Numbered from the stretch's first letter, positions 1-11,916 are shown. The stretch: 64,000 bases of DNA from Agroathelia rolfsii (GCA_018343915.1 JABRWF010000005.1:1895001-1959000), one strand, 5' to 3'. Numbers and translations are program-made. Notes: generated by a model not told the origin, from the sequence alone.

Positions 1-272
1 AGCCTAAGAAAGCGGAGACGGAATGGTGGGCCGGTCTTTCTCGTGCCGTCCAGCGTGTCTTGATCACGGCTGGCGGTGTGGAAGTCATGATCGACGATGC
101 GGTCTCACTCGGAGAAAAGATGCGGACCGGGTCGAAGATGGATCGTGAAGGTATCCAGATTTTCGTTGAGGAAGGGATTGGCCACAACGAGCCGATTGCA
201 GAGTTTGCAACGGGTAATAACCATGGGCTAACAACAACGCGGATTCTTACGTGGGTTGGTAATTTACTGTAG
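1..272 (+). CDS. alpha/beta hydrolase fold protein, C-terminal part
   Basis: The reading frame is open from the left edge (codons from base 3) to a TAA ending at 272, so only the last 90 or so residues are present. The pattern VLITAGGVEVMIDD, followed by an amphipathic stretch (SLGEKM), a strand (IQIFVEEG) and GHNEP, matches the C-terminal end of alpha/beta-hydrolase fold-3 enzymes. In that family a Gly-Gly-containing strand precedes the acid residue and the catalytic His lies in a 'G-x-H-x-x-P'-like segment; here the candidate is the His of GIGHNEP. The TTG at 60 is internal, not a start. Substrate cannot be told from this fragment (esterase, lipase or steryl deacetylase are all possible). 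Confidence 0.75.
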   Translation, partial: PKKAETEWWAGLSRAVQRVLITAGGVEVMIDDAVSLGEKMRTGSKMDREGIQIFVEEGIGHNEPIAEFATGNNHGLTTTRILTWVGNLL

Positions 273-2374
273 TACGGATTGAATCTGGCGTGTGGTGTCA
301 CTGCGATAGAATCCATACTTGTTTACCGTTAATGAATAGAAATGACGACATAAACGTCCTATACAATGTAATGAATGAATGTTCCAATCAACATTTGGGA
401 GTAAGATACCGTATCTGTGGAGCATCAAGAAATAGTGTAGTTGATTACGCCTTCAGGGGAAAACAGGAGTGCCTGGTGTAATTCATCTATGTGTGCGGCA
501 ACATAAACTGATTTCATTGTAGAGCATGAGATTCCGAGAAATTTTATCTGCATATGGATTTCAATGCAAAGGATAGGGAGCAGTTAGCTATCGGGTTAAT
601 TTTCCAAGGATATTTTAGCTTTATCGACATTTCAGGAATTGCGATATTTTCCAGCGTCTGTGATAGAATCTAGTTGCTCATCCAAGCCATCCAGAGGCAG
701 CACATATAGCAAATAAAACAGTCATACTGCACGCGAGAACCAAAGTCGTAGTAAGCAAGAATGATGAAGCATTTGACTGGGAGATAGTACAAAAAAGAAA
801 GGCGTTATACACTAGTACCCTAAGTGGTATGTATACCAGTCCAGACACTAGGAGACACCGGGATCACGGATGTAATGAGCGAGGGACGAGCGCTCGATGA
901 GCCAATGAAGGCCATAACGGGTGCAAAAGTACTAAAAGTCTCGCACAGCCACCTAAGCTCAAGGGCCGGACCGATCCGAACCGCCGCAGTTCTCACTGTA
1001 CATACAGCGAGCGCTTGTCAACTTTCTTTCTACAAGTGTCCAGTACACATATTTTTTTGACAGCGCTTGTGAGTGATTGGGTTACTGTGTACATTCTGAC
1101 TTATATAGCTAACAGGGGTCGCTAGGTACATAGGTGTTTGGTGGAATAGTTAAAAACAGTAGCACTGTGCATACTTATTGCCGGTGCCAGTGTCAATACC
1201 ATCCTCAAATTTCTCGCAATCCCACTCAGGCGCAAACTCAAGAATTTCTAGTACATGTACATAGATTAATGGGCGTCGCTGGTTTACCCAGACATGGGGA
1301 TGTATAGATTTACTGATAACTCAATCCGGGCTCAAATAGAAACATCGTCGAAAGATCCCATGCGGTGTACGTACCCTATCATCAAAGCTGTTCAATGTTT
1401 ATGTGCAAACATCCATTCGAGTATGTTATAGTGATAAACGGACTTCCTGATATACTTTGACAAGGTCCTAGGATACATACTTTTCAAGTCAGTGAACAAG
1501 TACGGTACATACACTGATACTAGTAGGCTGACACGATGATTGCTAACTTGAAGATGTTTCTGACCTGGTGCTTGTGTGAATAAGCATTGGCTATTTTTTT
1601 GCAACACATCGAGATTCAGGACAAGCACAAAGACACAGGAAGCGTACCCATCACCATTGCACGACAGTTTGAGAAAGGTGCAAAATTTTACTAGTAGACT
1701 ACTGACAGCTACTAGTAAAAAGCGTCGCGGAAGACAGAGCGCATGATTGTTCGGAGTAGGACCAATACCAAGTAATACTATGTCTAGTCATTTTATATGA
1801 CCGGTCCTGGGAGGGGAGAAATGGAAGTCAATCCGAATGGCATCATTCAAGAGAGTCCAAGCGCCAGCTGTAGTACTATCAAGTAGTAGACGGCCTTAGG
1901 ACAATCCGCGGTCGATGATCCGAGCAATCCATGCCGAAGGGGGTCTAATGTCACAGTGAAGTATGCTAGTAGCGCCTATAATAATACATGTAGTATTGAC
2001 TGGTATTAATCATCAAGCTAGCCCTGCGTTGCATTACAACAAAAATTTATCAAACACCCCAACACGACCAAGAGAAAGATGAATCGGACCGTCCGGAATC
2101 AACCAAAACTCTTCCTTACATGTTCATATGGTTAGCCATGGTAATGACCAACTTTTGACTGGGTGATCCAAAGTCTACGGCTTATTACCGTAGTCACTCC
2201 AGGAACAAAATCAGTTACTTTGATTCCATTATAAGGTTAACCGCTCATGCTAAATAGAAACAACATTATGTTATACACCAGCATCTCCCTCTTCCCTAAG
2301 AAGCCAGGTTTCAACATCAATCGTTTACGACGTTTTATCGAATATGACACACCCGTGGCTAATGGCTGGTACAC
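273..2374. other. intergenic, no convincing gene
   Basis: Only short unsupported ORFs (up to 78 codons) are seen and none continues through plausible splice sites. The stretch is rich in ACTAGTA-type motifs and holds one perfect inverted repeat (listed separately). No RNA gene was recognised. Confidence 0.6.
1686..1720. repeat. short perfect inverted repeat with ACTAGTA core
   Basis: TTTTACTAGTA at 1686-1696 and its exact reverse complement TACTAGTAAAA at 1710-1720 flank a 13-nt spacer. The arms are 11 bp. Further ACTAGT cores lie nearby (about 813 and 1528) and near 8140 and 8183. It could form a small hairpin or be a relic of a short transposable element end; no target-site duplication was recognised. 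Confidence 0.6.
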
Positions 2375-4533
2375 CTACGAGTCCAACTCCTCTTCAAATC
2401 CGGCAAATACGATCGCGCTCCATGCCGTCGTCGGCCGCATAGCACATAGCCCATCCACGACGGCGCTCGGTAGGCCTTCTACGGCGTCGCGCGCCCATTG
2501 CGAAAAGGCGGGTAAGAGTGAAGCAAGGCGCACGCGTTCGGCGTCTGGATCTGCTATGACATTTCTGTGATTTTCAGGAAGAGAGAGAGAGAGGAGTGGA
2601 TGAGTCTATGAAACGAGAGATCTGCAGGGGAAAACGGGCGGCGACTTACGAGGAAGAGGGCGCAAGCACAGAAGCAAACACGCCGTCTACCATCGCCTCG
2701 CCGGCATGATCGAGGTTCTGGCTGAGTGCTGAGGCGAACGAGGACGAGTTGACGAGGTCCCGTGTTTGCGATGTGAGTGTTTCTAGCCTTGTTAGTGGTG
2801 ACGGCAGCGTAGCTTTGCTGGAGGTTGATTGGAGGGAGGTATATCTCGCGTGTGGGGAGGTAAAGGTTGCTGGTGGAGGGGTGAGACGTGCCGGGTATGG
2901 AGCTGGTGGGTATGTTGACGATGATAAGGGAGCGTTGGGGGCTTCTGGTACTGCGGATGGCGAGGGAGGCGATGGCAGTATGTATTGTGTAAACCTGTAG
3001 CACAGAGGTAATTAAGTGTTGGGTGGGCATATATTCAGAAAAAAACCTACGAAGCGGCTTTGAGAAGCAAATCAGCCCTGATACCTTCTTCTACCTCTAA
3101 ATGCTCCCATTCTAGCCGTTGGCGGATATCTAAGAGCAATCTTTTTACATCTGCTGGAGCAAGTTTTGTTTTCAATGATGTCCTGTTGAAAAAGTTATAT
3201 AAGGATGACATAAATGATGGAATAAAAAGTACAAAATGTTCACCCTTGGAATGCGCTCTCTACGGCCTGACGGACCCTGCTGGCCAAGTCCCTCCACCCG
3301 ACATGTAGAATATGCCAGCTGAGCGCAAGGAATGGTAGCTCAGTGTCTTCGTCATCCTCGTCGTCATCCAGCTCTAAATCTTGAGCTTCCAAATCTTGAG
3401 GCGGCAGCGGAGATAGGGAAGGTGGGAGCACAGAAGCGATGATAAGATCGACAACAGAGAGGGAAGATTCACGCTCTGAACAGTTGTTCGTTAAAGCATG
3501 AATGCAGTAAAAGAGAGCTTATTGTACTCACGACGCTCTTCCCTTTCCGTACGTTTTATGCTTGTCACATATCGTCTCCTTGCCAGGAGAGATAGTTGTG
3601 TTGACGTCAAAAGCGTTAGCATATTTAGTACATATAATGTTGTGATTGCTCTTGTGAGTGCTATGAAGAGCGGGAAAAAATGAGACGTTGCAATTAATAA
3701 AATATTCATAGCAAGAAAAAGAACACATACACATTAACTTGATTTCTGCCCATAATTCCGCCTTACTCATAGATGCGAGCGGTGCGGGTGGTTGTGGCGG
3801 AGGAGAATCGTGGCTCACTACTGACGCTGCTGAAGAGACACTGGCGCTGACCGGCTCTGAGTGTGATGTGTCCGTTGATGGCTGCACGCTATCACCATCA
3901 GCCACAATACTCACAAGGGGTCTAAGATATGCTGCCCAATCTACATACCCAGGCACTGCCCTCAGATCCGGTCCCACTGCCGATGCTGACAATGGAGTCC
4001 GTCATAGTGCCTGCACCCTCGGATGGAGCAGCATTTGGGACTATCCAGCTCGTGTGAGATGCTTGCATAACAGACAAAGAAGTCATCGATTCCGCAACAT
4101 GGACTGCTGCTGCCATAGAAGAGGACGAGGAGGAAGACGGGCGTGGTAGTTCACTAATAGTAGAATTGGCAGGCGAACTGAGGGTCGTGCGCATGGCCTG
4201 TAGTTGGGCCGTCAAAGGTTGGATATCCATTTCCTGACCCATTTGCGAGGCAAGAGTAGTCAGCAGTGCGGTGACGGTGTAGGTAACATCTTCCTGAGTC
4301 TGCGCAAAACGCCGGCGAAGACTAGATAGAAGTAAGAATCCAATGCTCAGTCAAGGGAGTATTCAAGCAACTAAGGGGCGCTATGCATAAGCCCAAACCG
4401 TAACATGGACGTACTTGTCCTTGGCTGCCCGGTCTCGTACAAAGTCAGCGCGGGCGTCCTCGATCCTGTCCTGGATATATCGAGTGGCGAGGTAGACGCC
4501 TCCTGACACACCAGCAGCGCGCAAGATCGCCAT
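2375..4533 (-). CDS. PEX3: peroxin-3 (Pex3), peroxisomal membrane biogenesis factor
   Basis: Pex3 docks Pex19 at the peroxisome and inserts peroxisomal membrane proteins. Seven exons join in frame: 4533-4415, 4321 to about 3735, about 3672-3530, about 3463-3244, 3182-3051, 2994-2650 and 2564-2375. The N-terminus (GGVYLATRYIQDRIEDAR) is followed by LRRRFAQTQEDVTYTV, the conserved cytosolic start of the family. Next come ELWAEIKLMSLTRAITT, LALSWHILHVGWRDLASRV, the LAPADVKRLLLDIRQRLEWE segment and a C-terminal helix pair ending FAGFEEELDS. These are diagnostic Pex3 blocks in the right order. The protein is roughly 570 residues, with an acidic low-complexity stretch (LDDDEDDEDTE) and a Ser/Pro-rich loop. 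The TAG at 3047-3049 is not the end: it lies inside a GTAGGT intron. The start at 4533 gives a short N-terminus; an upstream mini-exon cannot be excluded. It is divergent from the gene at 4782 with a shared 248-bp promoter region. Confidence 0.93.
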
Positions 4534-4781
4534 TGGTTGAAGGCGACACAGACGTGAAATATAATATGTTTGAAGTGGGGAAGAGACAAACTGCCAGTGG
4601 GCGGGTGGGGCAAGTGCAGCCTGAGTGAGTGTGATAATTGCATGCGTCCTCTCTCACTGGCATAGCGCTATGAAACCGGCCATTGACTGCACTTGGCCCG
4701 GAACCATTCGCTATTGGTTCTTCTGATTCCGCACCAACACACTCCCTTGCACTCTCACACATCCTAACAGCAATCTACATC

Positions 4782-5219
4782 ATGGTCAGGCTCTGGATGC
4801 TCTTTTTGGTCTACTGCAATCCATCTTACGGAGGCTTTTCCTAGGGAGGCGGCGCTCGTTATCCTTACCCAAAGCAAGTCTGGTCCCCCGCCGGCGGTTG
4901 GTGGACAAGGCCCTCAAACTGGAAGAGCAACACCGCCGTGCTCGGATTCGGTATCGCCGCCGTCACATTTGCTGTCTTCAAGGTCAGCGCCGACAAGGAG
5001 GTCAGTTTCTTGGGCCATCTCATTCTTCCTGCTACAAAGCTCATTCTCCGCCCGCAGTTGAGATACATTGAGCCTCACAGGCCAATTCCAAGCATGGGTG
5101 TACGTATTTACTACCTTTTTCTGTGTATGAGAGTTACTAATGACTTTGGTTTTCAGTGGACAAAGCAATACAAAGACAGAGCTGCAGAGCCATTAGAAAA
5201 GGACTTGACTCACGCATAA
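4782..5219 (+). CDS. small conserved single-pass membrane protein (YPYPKxVWSPxGGWW type)
   Basis: Four exons give a protein of about 87 residues. The first exon is only the ATG (4782-4784); a 60-nt GTCAGG...CTAG intron precedes GGGARYPYPKQVWSPAGGWW at 4845. Exon 2 ends at ADKE before a GTCAGT donor, exon 3 encodes LRYIEPHRPIPSMG, and exon 4 encodes WTKQYKDRAAEPLEKDLTHA, ending with TAA at 5219. One hydrophobic helix (TAVLGFGIAAVTFAVFKV) follows the Trp-rich N-terminus. Proteins of this size and pattern are widespread in fungi and resemble small single-helix accessory subunits of mitochondrial respiratory complexes, but I cannot assign a specific subunit. It is divergent from PEX3. Confidence 0.8.
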
Positions 5220-6534
5220 ATTAGAATTCCAATTGCATTTCCCCCCAGCCTTTTCGCATTTTACCGACCACTCATTCCAGTGTGACCTCCTCGAAATATC
5301 ATTCTCAACATCAAAATCTTGCTACTACGACTTTTCTTTGCTACTGTGAGATCAACGCAAATATTACTGCCTTATCATTATCAAGAAATAGCGGGAAATC
5401 GCGAGCAAATAAACTTTTCATGGACTACTTCCTCTCCCTTTGAAGAGACGTACCTGCAACCCACGTCAGAACGATAGCATTGTTCGCGAAGTTGTACAAC
5501 TCGGGGTTTCCGAATCCTATGAGGATATTCACCGGCGGAAAATCAAGCATAGAAACTTAGCTGACCATGTAGTGACCCTGTCTAGATTATTCTTTAGGTT
5601 ACAAAAGTATAATGCTGCACCTTTCAGAACTAAAAACCCTTTAGCTTAGGCTGGCCGCTTCTGTAAGTTCTGCCAACTTTGTCCTACGGGCTTGCTGGCG
5701 ATTGGGACGGATGAGCTACCCACTGAAACCATTGGTATAGTACTACTGCTGACATGCGTGTCCGATAAATTCAAGGAGCTGCTCTAGGTGCGCTGAGTAT
5801 TGACATTATCCAACCTTTGTTTACTGGAATTGGAATGGTAATGATATTTCTAGCGCTCAGTGTAAACATGACCTGATTGATCGTCAATATCTTTTTAAAA
5901 TAGCAGATAACGTGAGTATTAAAGCCACTGTATATTGAAATCCCGGCTTTGGGTTGATGGGATAGGCTCCAAACACTTGCATATGGGGGTATTTCTTGTC
6001 AATCTGCAAAGGTATGACAGCACTTGACCATAGTATCGAAAAATTGATGAAATGTATCACATACGAGTCGGTGTACGTAATATGCGCGGATGAGATCCAA
6101 TTTGTTTTGTTGATAGTTTTGATGGACCGAAATACGTAAGTCAAAACCCGTACTAGTAATGTTGTACTAACGGTAATGCTGTCTGCCAATATTGACATTA
6201 GTTCTGATCCGAGTACAACTATGACGAAATCTTTCGCAAGTATATCAATCTGGCACCGTCTTCGGGTTCTATCATCGTGGAGCTGCTGCTCAAAGAGCCA
6301 CTTGGTACGACAGAATACGAACTAGGGTCATCCACAACTGATGTTTCCATACACACTAGCCTTTGTGCTTTCCGTAGTCTTCGAACGGAACTTGCCGTAG
6401 GCGTATGAATCCGTAAGTCACGGTATAAAGCCCTCGTTGGTTTGTCCTGCTGAATCCAGAGACATCGACTTGTCTTTCTAGTATCGAATGACACTACCCA
6501 GTACCACAACCAATACTTCCATTTGCCAGTAAAC
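5220..6534. other. intergenic, no convincing gene
   Basis: AT-rich. A 104-codon minus-strand ORF (5884-6198) lacks any recognisable domain, and composition gives no reason to call it. Nothing else is seen. Confidence 0.55.
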
Positions 6535-7471
6535 ATGCACTCTCTTGCTGCTTTTTGGATCTTTGCTGCTCTTACGCTCAGTGCCATCGCATCAGTAATC
6601 CCTCTGCAGAACATGCAGAGAGATCCTGACACTGTCAATGGAGCGACCATTTCCCCTCTATTCGACCGGGTGGCTAGAACGCCCCGTATTAGAGATTTTG
6701 TACCCCGCCAAGACAGCCCTCCGCTTATATGGACATTTGAGACATTGGAATCAAGCATTATTAAGCCTGGCAGTGAACTCGGTATGACTACCCTCTCCTT
6801 CCTCTTGCGATTCGGAGCTGTACTCGGATTAATGACTGTTGTTAAGCCTCTCTCACTACTGAGTACTGTACACTAGAAGGGTCCGAAGGGCTATTCAAGG
6901 AAATTATCAGTGCTCGCATGAATGCTTACGATGAGATAATCCCCAAACATGAGACCTTTCCCCCGGGCGCCAATCGGGCGATCTTCCGCGACCCTAACAA
7001 CGACAACCAACCGATAACTGTGGACCAGCTTTCCGCCCTTCTTGCCTCCGTCTTTAACCAGGCGAGTTATTTTACCATATGGTGTCTCTGGTTGTTATTA
7101 ATCACGATTGGTATTCATCATAGACCATAATACCTGTCGCGGAGCACATTCACCAAGTTTGTCCGGATGATTCGTTCGCAAGTGAAAAAATGGAGTCTGT
7201 CTTGTAAGTTTATTCTCATATTATCATAGCATATTGCTTCGGACGATGGGACTCACATACGGACGATCCGTATTAAAGGTCTGCTTTTATCGGTCTTTTG
7301 AGAAGTATCAGAGCTGCGGCAGTACCCCCAAGTCAATACGACGTTGTGATCGACAAGTATACTACTTACCTTGAAAAGGTTAGTCAGTCTCTTGTGGCAT
7401 CCCAACGGCGATTCTTCATGGCTGATCGCGGCGCTGCGTCTATCCAGTCCGCGATTAGGCGTAGCACTTGA
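6535..7471 (+). CDS. orphan secreted protein (about 234 aa)
   Basis: Exons 6535-6781, 6877-7061, 7124-7203 and 7279-7471 join in a single frame that ends in TGA at 7469-7471 and totals 705 nt. The N-terminus MHSLAAFWIFAALTLSAIASV is a classical signal peptide, with likely cleavage soon after residue 19. The mature part is helical looking (LFKEIISARMNAYDEIIP, ITVDQLSALLASVFNQ, QYDVVIDKYTTYLEKV) with only two visible Cys residues and no known enzyme motif. The second intron appears to be GC-AG (GCGAGT...TAG), the only choice that preserves the frame. The upstream TTG at 6523 is not used. A role as an effector or cell-wall protein is possible but unsupported. Confidence 0.6.
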
Positions 7472-8178
7472 TGCCAGAGCACTGAGGGAACCACCGTAGA
7501 GGGTCATGTGCCAAAGGGTTGATGCGCACCAACAGGGGATATGGCGTGAGGAGAGAGGAGTTGTTCTTTATACAGACTGCCCATTTCGTCCCACACACTT
7601 TCTCGTTTTCGCGCAGTTACGCCGTCATTCCTTATCCTTCTACTACCTTACATCCCTATCTTTTGTTGTTGCTCATTGTATTCGCTCCAATATCATCTGT
7701 GCTTCCGAGTGCCTCACTTCCTCGGCGTGCTCATTGACGACGACTCGTGTAGGCTTGAACCCCGCTGACCAGCCTTGACAATTACACGAATTGTCTCACT
7801 GAAGACAAAGTGAATCAAATTGAAAATATGTATGCGCAAAAAAAAACCCTGTATGGACGAGCTACAGAATACAGTGGACCATGCACATGTATGCGCACAA
7901 ATACATGTATCATGTTCCTGTACATTTATGCATAATGCCATATAGTCGGTAAACGTAAACTTTCGGCTGCTATTAATTCATTGAATATTGGCGCAGAGAA
8001 ATTCATGTTTGAATCTGATTTTCAGAAGGCCAGCTCTTTGAGTCTTTATCCTCAGCAGCAAGATGGTAGGTGTGTTATCGCCTTCTGCAAAATTTCGCTC
8101 AACGCCAGTGGATTCATTAAGTCATTGCGGTCCTCACACTAGTAGCGACAAGCGTGCAAGTGGCCCTAGCGGTCAAAA
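7472..8178. other. intergenic, nothing recognised
   Basis: Small overlapping ORFs only. ACTAGTA motifs recur near 8140 and 8183. Confidence 0.5.
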
Positions 8179-8562
8179 TTATACTAGTAACACTATTAAG
8201 GCTAGTAAATAAGCACTAACCCCGGCCAAAATAGCGCCAACTATCATCATAAAGCTGTATTGGGAATGAGCCGAGCCCTGCAACGCAATGGCTCCTTGAG
8301 TGCAACAGCATACCAACTCTAATTTTCTATCAGGTGCCTCAACCAGGCCGACAGAACAAATAGAATGGACAAACTGACATGTAAAGATCTCAACCTCATC
8401 ACTCGTCAAAACGTTGTAAGACAGAGAATAAGGCCCACGCCAATTATCATTACTACCATTATGTGTAGCAAGTAAATAAAGAAATAAAGCTCGGCTTAAA
8501 AAGTCATCTCCAGAGGACATTATTCGAAAATTAACAAATGGAATAGGTGCAAGCTCTATCAC
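8179..8562 (-). CDS. hypothetical protein with C-terminal membrane segment (uncertain)
   Basis: A single uninterrupted 127-codon frame from an ATG at 8562. The last 25 or so residues are strongly hydrophobic (FMMIVGAILAGVSAYLLALIVLLV), preceded by a Cys-containing stretch (LELVCCCTQ). No family is recognised. It lies just downstream of the polygalacturonase on the same strand and has an AT-rich composition. It may be a chance ORF; the hydrophobic tail is the only feature that raises it above noise. Confidence 0.25.
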   Translation of the reverse strand: MIELAPIPFVNFRIMSSGDDFLSRALFLYLLATHNGSNDNWRGPYSLSYNVLTSDEVEIFTCQFVHSICSVGLVEAPDRKLELVCCCTQGAIALQGSAHSQYSFMMIVGAILAGVSAYLLALIVLLV

Positions 8563-8627
8563 TGCAGAATACGAAGAATATAAAAGAGCTAAGTAAAAGC
8601 TGCTGGAGCTTTTGTTGCATTGCCAGT

Positions 8628-10425
8628 TTAGACGGTGTAGCCGCTAATGCTCTTGTAGTCTATATTCGATGAAATAGTAAGTCGGGACTGTACGATTAAT
8701 CGGTGAATAGAAAGTAAAGTTGGACGTACTGGAGGAGCCAGCCTTGCCACCGCTGGTGGTGAGACCAGACCAGTTCCAGGTGCCGGTGCACTTGCTGCCG
8801 CAGAGGACGTAGACCTGCTCAGCACCCGAGTTGACCTCGACGGTGTTCGTGCCGCTGAAGGTGACGGGGCCGAGGGTGACACCGTTAGAGGGGGTGCCGG
8901 TGGGGGAGCCGTTCTGATATCAATCACCAACTATTCGTCAGTAACTAGCAAGGCTGTTTTTAATGTCGCAAGACTAACCTCGTAGTCCTGCTCGATGACA
9001 ACACCGTAGTCGCTGATACCAGAGACAGTGTTGGACTCGTAAGTGATATCACTCACTGGAACACGATTCCATAGTTAATCTAATAGGCTTCTCTGCAGTC
9101 CATTTTGATGAACTTACCAGAGGCATCAGTAGCACCGTAGATCGTCTTGATACGGAGACCGTTGGCAGAGTTCGAGACAGTGTTACCGGTGACCTTGACG
9201 TTGCTGACAGTCTTGCCGGCCGCGATGGAACCAATGGAGATACCATGGCCACCCGAGCACTTGTTGTCCGAGAAGACAATGTTAGAGCCAGAGTTGATGG
9301 CCAAGCAGTCATCCTGGTTCTCGCAGGTGTTGCCGGTGATGGTCACGTCGGACGCGGAGACGTCGAAGCAGTCAGTCTGTCAATTGGCAATTTGTTTAGA
9401 TCCAGGAAATAATGACGGTAACTGCAGACGGAACTTACGTTGTGTCCCTTGGAGGAACCAGCGGACTATATAAAGGCGTTTATGTGAGTAAAGTGTTAAG
9501 GCCTGCAGCGAAAGCTCGAACTACACACGTTGTTGATAGTGATGCCGCTGACTGTGAAAGCAGCAGTGTTACCAACGCTGACGGCTTGAGCCGGGCTCTT
9601 TATCGCTAATGAGTAATTGTGTCATGGTACGACCAATTAGAACTGCAACTCACGTTCAAGACAGTCTGTTATAGATTGGGTCAATTACCAGTAAAATAAC
9701 TCTTCAAAACAAAATTCACATACCACATCCTTGAAGGTTCCTCCACCCTTGACGATCTTGACCATCGGGTGCTGATTATTGACAAGTGCTCAGTACGGCG
9801 TGACAAATGGCGAGAAAATCGAGTATATTTCACTTACAGGCTTGGTGACACCACCATTGGTGCCCTTACCATCCCAGTAGGACGCACCCTGGCCGTTCAA
9901 AGAGTAACCGTTTCCGTTGAACGTGAACGTGCCGGAGTCGCTAGAGGCACCAATCTCGAACAAGGGTCCGGCCCACTCCTTGAAACCGAAGGTAACTTCG
10001 CCAAGCAAGTTCACGGTTGTGCCGCTCGCAAGGTTGGCTATTGAAGAGAGGAAAAAATTCGGGTCAATGAACCGCCGATCGCCATTTCAAGTACCGGTAA
10101 CTTACTCAAAGCCATCGTCTCGCCGGCGGTCATGGTGAACGACTCGATGCTGTGATGACGCGCAAGTCAGAAAGCCGTAAATGAGAATAGGAATGCTTTC
10201 CATACTTGATAGTGGTGCACTTGAGGTTGTCAGAGGTAATATCCCTTGAAATATGATAATGCGATTGAGCAGCGCCTCTAAAAATTGTTATCTTTTCTCT
10301 TACGAGGCGGATTTGATCGTAGCAGTGCAGCGCTTGCCAATGACCTCAGTGGAGTTGGCATGGGGGGCTGCGTAGGCAGAGGCAATGAGCATGGACGCTC
10401 CGAGAAGAGTAGACACGCGGGCCAT
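8628..10425 (-). CDS. endopolygalacturonase, GH28 family, secreted
   Basis: Hydrolyses alpha-1,4 links in de-esterified pectin outside the cell. The start at 10425 gives a signal peptide ([19 protein letters not shown]) and a short pro-region ending IGKR, then CTATIKSAS, the usual mature start. All four GH28 active-site blocks are visible: N-x-D in IKTIYGA-adjacent context, [21 protein letters not shown] and LRIKT. The C-terminus has the expected Cys-rich end ([18 protein letters not shown]), then an intron, then YKSISGYTV and TAA at 8628-8630. The gene is cut by many introns of about 50-60 nt into short exons (for example the exons around 9080-9340 and 9850-10014), typical of basidiomycete polygalacturonases. 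Active-site residues look intact, so an active enzyme is expected. Confidence 0.95.
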
Positions 10426-10611
10426 TGTTATCAAAAGAGAATAGAAAGACGGTGGGGTGTAAGTTGGATATCAAAAAGAATGTGGTGGGTATGTGCAATG
10501 TATGAGTGCAGTCGAGCTCAGGAGATACAGGCCGAGGCTTAGGCTGGGCCGGATAAGAAGAGAGAGGAAAAAGAAAAGCTTGGTGAGGAAACAACAGGAA
10601 CGAGAGCCCGA

Positions 10612-10620
10612 GTATTTATG
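10612..10620 (-). promoter_or_regulatory. TATA-like element upstream of polygalacturonase
   Basis: CATAAATAC on the minus strand, about 190 nt upstream of the polygalacturonase ATG, preceded by a GC-richer segment. It fits a core promoter with a long 5' leader, but nothing independent supports it. Confidence 0.3.
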
Positions 10621-11916
10621 CAGATTTTTTCTCTCCCTCTGTTTCCTGTCCCCCGATGATATCGTCCGAAGCTACCATCTCGAACGTACTGCAAGTATGC
10701 ATGTACGTGGACATGTCTTCTTCATTGATTGCGCGCTTAATCCTTAGCTAAAACCGGCGGACATCACGGTTGAACTAGCAGCAGATCACTGCGTTATCTC
10801 TCCTGGAGACGGAAAGCCCATTGTTAATTGTCCCGAAGATGCAAATTACCCCCAGTGAGACGATGTAAGAGCAGTCCCAACAGGTATCGTCGGTATTATT
10901 AGAACGAACTCCTGTTGCCATTGCGGAAAAACCATGATCATCGCAGATGAGAGGAGCCCTGACAGCGCAGAAATATGAGACTGTGGCAACGCGAGGTTGC
11001 GGTGTAAGTAGAAGAGATACAAACGGGGACGCGGACGCACTGAGATTATGGCTGTAGTAACTACGCAGCGTCATGGCATCACGGTAATGATCGACTCGCA
11101 CGCGTGTGTGCTATTTTTATCGTCACTCTCTCGATCACATCAAAAATGAAACCCAGAAAGGCCAGACCACGTGATCGCTGGTATCCATTATGCATGTTAG
11201 CAACTGTTTTTACACCCTTACTACACCAGGGTCTCTGTCTAGATGAATTTTTCATCCAAATTACCTGGTGCAACATGCCAAACGCCAGATTTGTGCTCGC
11301 TTTGCTCACACTTCCATCATAAAGCCGCAAGTTTGTATCCGTAATACGTACCCATGATACCGAACCAACGCACAAGGCGGAGCTTCACTTTCATGGACGA
11401 TCCTTCCCTCGGGCTACTAGACCAGACAAGCGGTGTTCAGCTCATTCAGCCTTTAATCTACTGGAAAATATTCGGATCGGACAGCAAGTGGTACTGTGCC
11501 AGCAGCACCATATTCCGTTTCTCATGAGTGTTTGAGTCAGGGTCCGAGGCCGAACTATAGGACAATCAGAAGCGGCGTGCTATGGTCATGAAATGCCCGA
11601 AAAACAAACATACATGTTGAAGCTGAAGAGCGAATGTCATGACAGAGCTGCACATGGGGACGAACGCAAGTTCAGTTGCAATCTATATTGTGCTTGAATT
11701 CAATTCGCAAGGTACTCAAGCCCTATACGCTGGAGTCCATAAAGTTGATGGAGTAAACCCGATGAATGCCAGTTTCAATTCGTAAGGAAGACGTGTAGAT
11801 ACAAAATACATTAGTCAAACTATTAGAAAAAGAATCAAAATGATAGTATGTGTGAGAAAAAGCCCCCTATCGCTCTTTTCGTCCGACCCATCCCGACGTC
11901 AAGAGTATTTGTTATT
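10621..11916. other. intergenic
   Basis: Space between the polygalacturonase promoter and the 3' end of the Ppo-like gene. ORFs at 10775-11375 on both strands overlap each other and carry no recognisable domain. Confidence 0.5.

Noticed and set aside
2749..3000. Gly-rich plus-strand ORF
   Set aside because: Antisense of the PEX3 Ser/Pro/Thr-rich exon (2650-2994).
3047..3049. TAG as the stop codon of PEX3
   Set aside because: It lies at a GTAGGT donor; splicing to 2994 keeps the frame and supplies the expected C-terminal Pex3 domain ending at 2375.
5884..6198. 104-codon minus-strand ORF
   Set aside because: AT-rich, no domain, no promoter or splice continuation; treated as chance.
9147..9473. 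108-codon plus-strand ORF
   Set aside because: It is the opposite strand of polygalacturonase exons with the NQDD and HGISIGS motifs on the minus strand.
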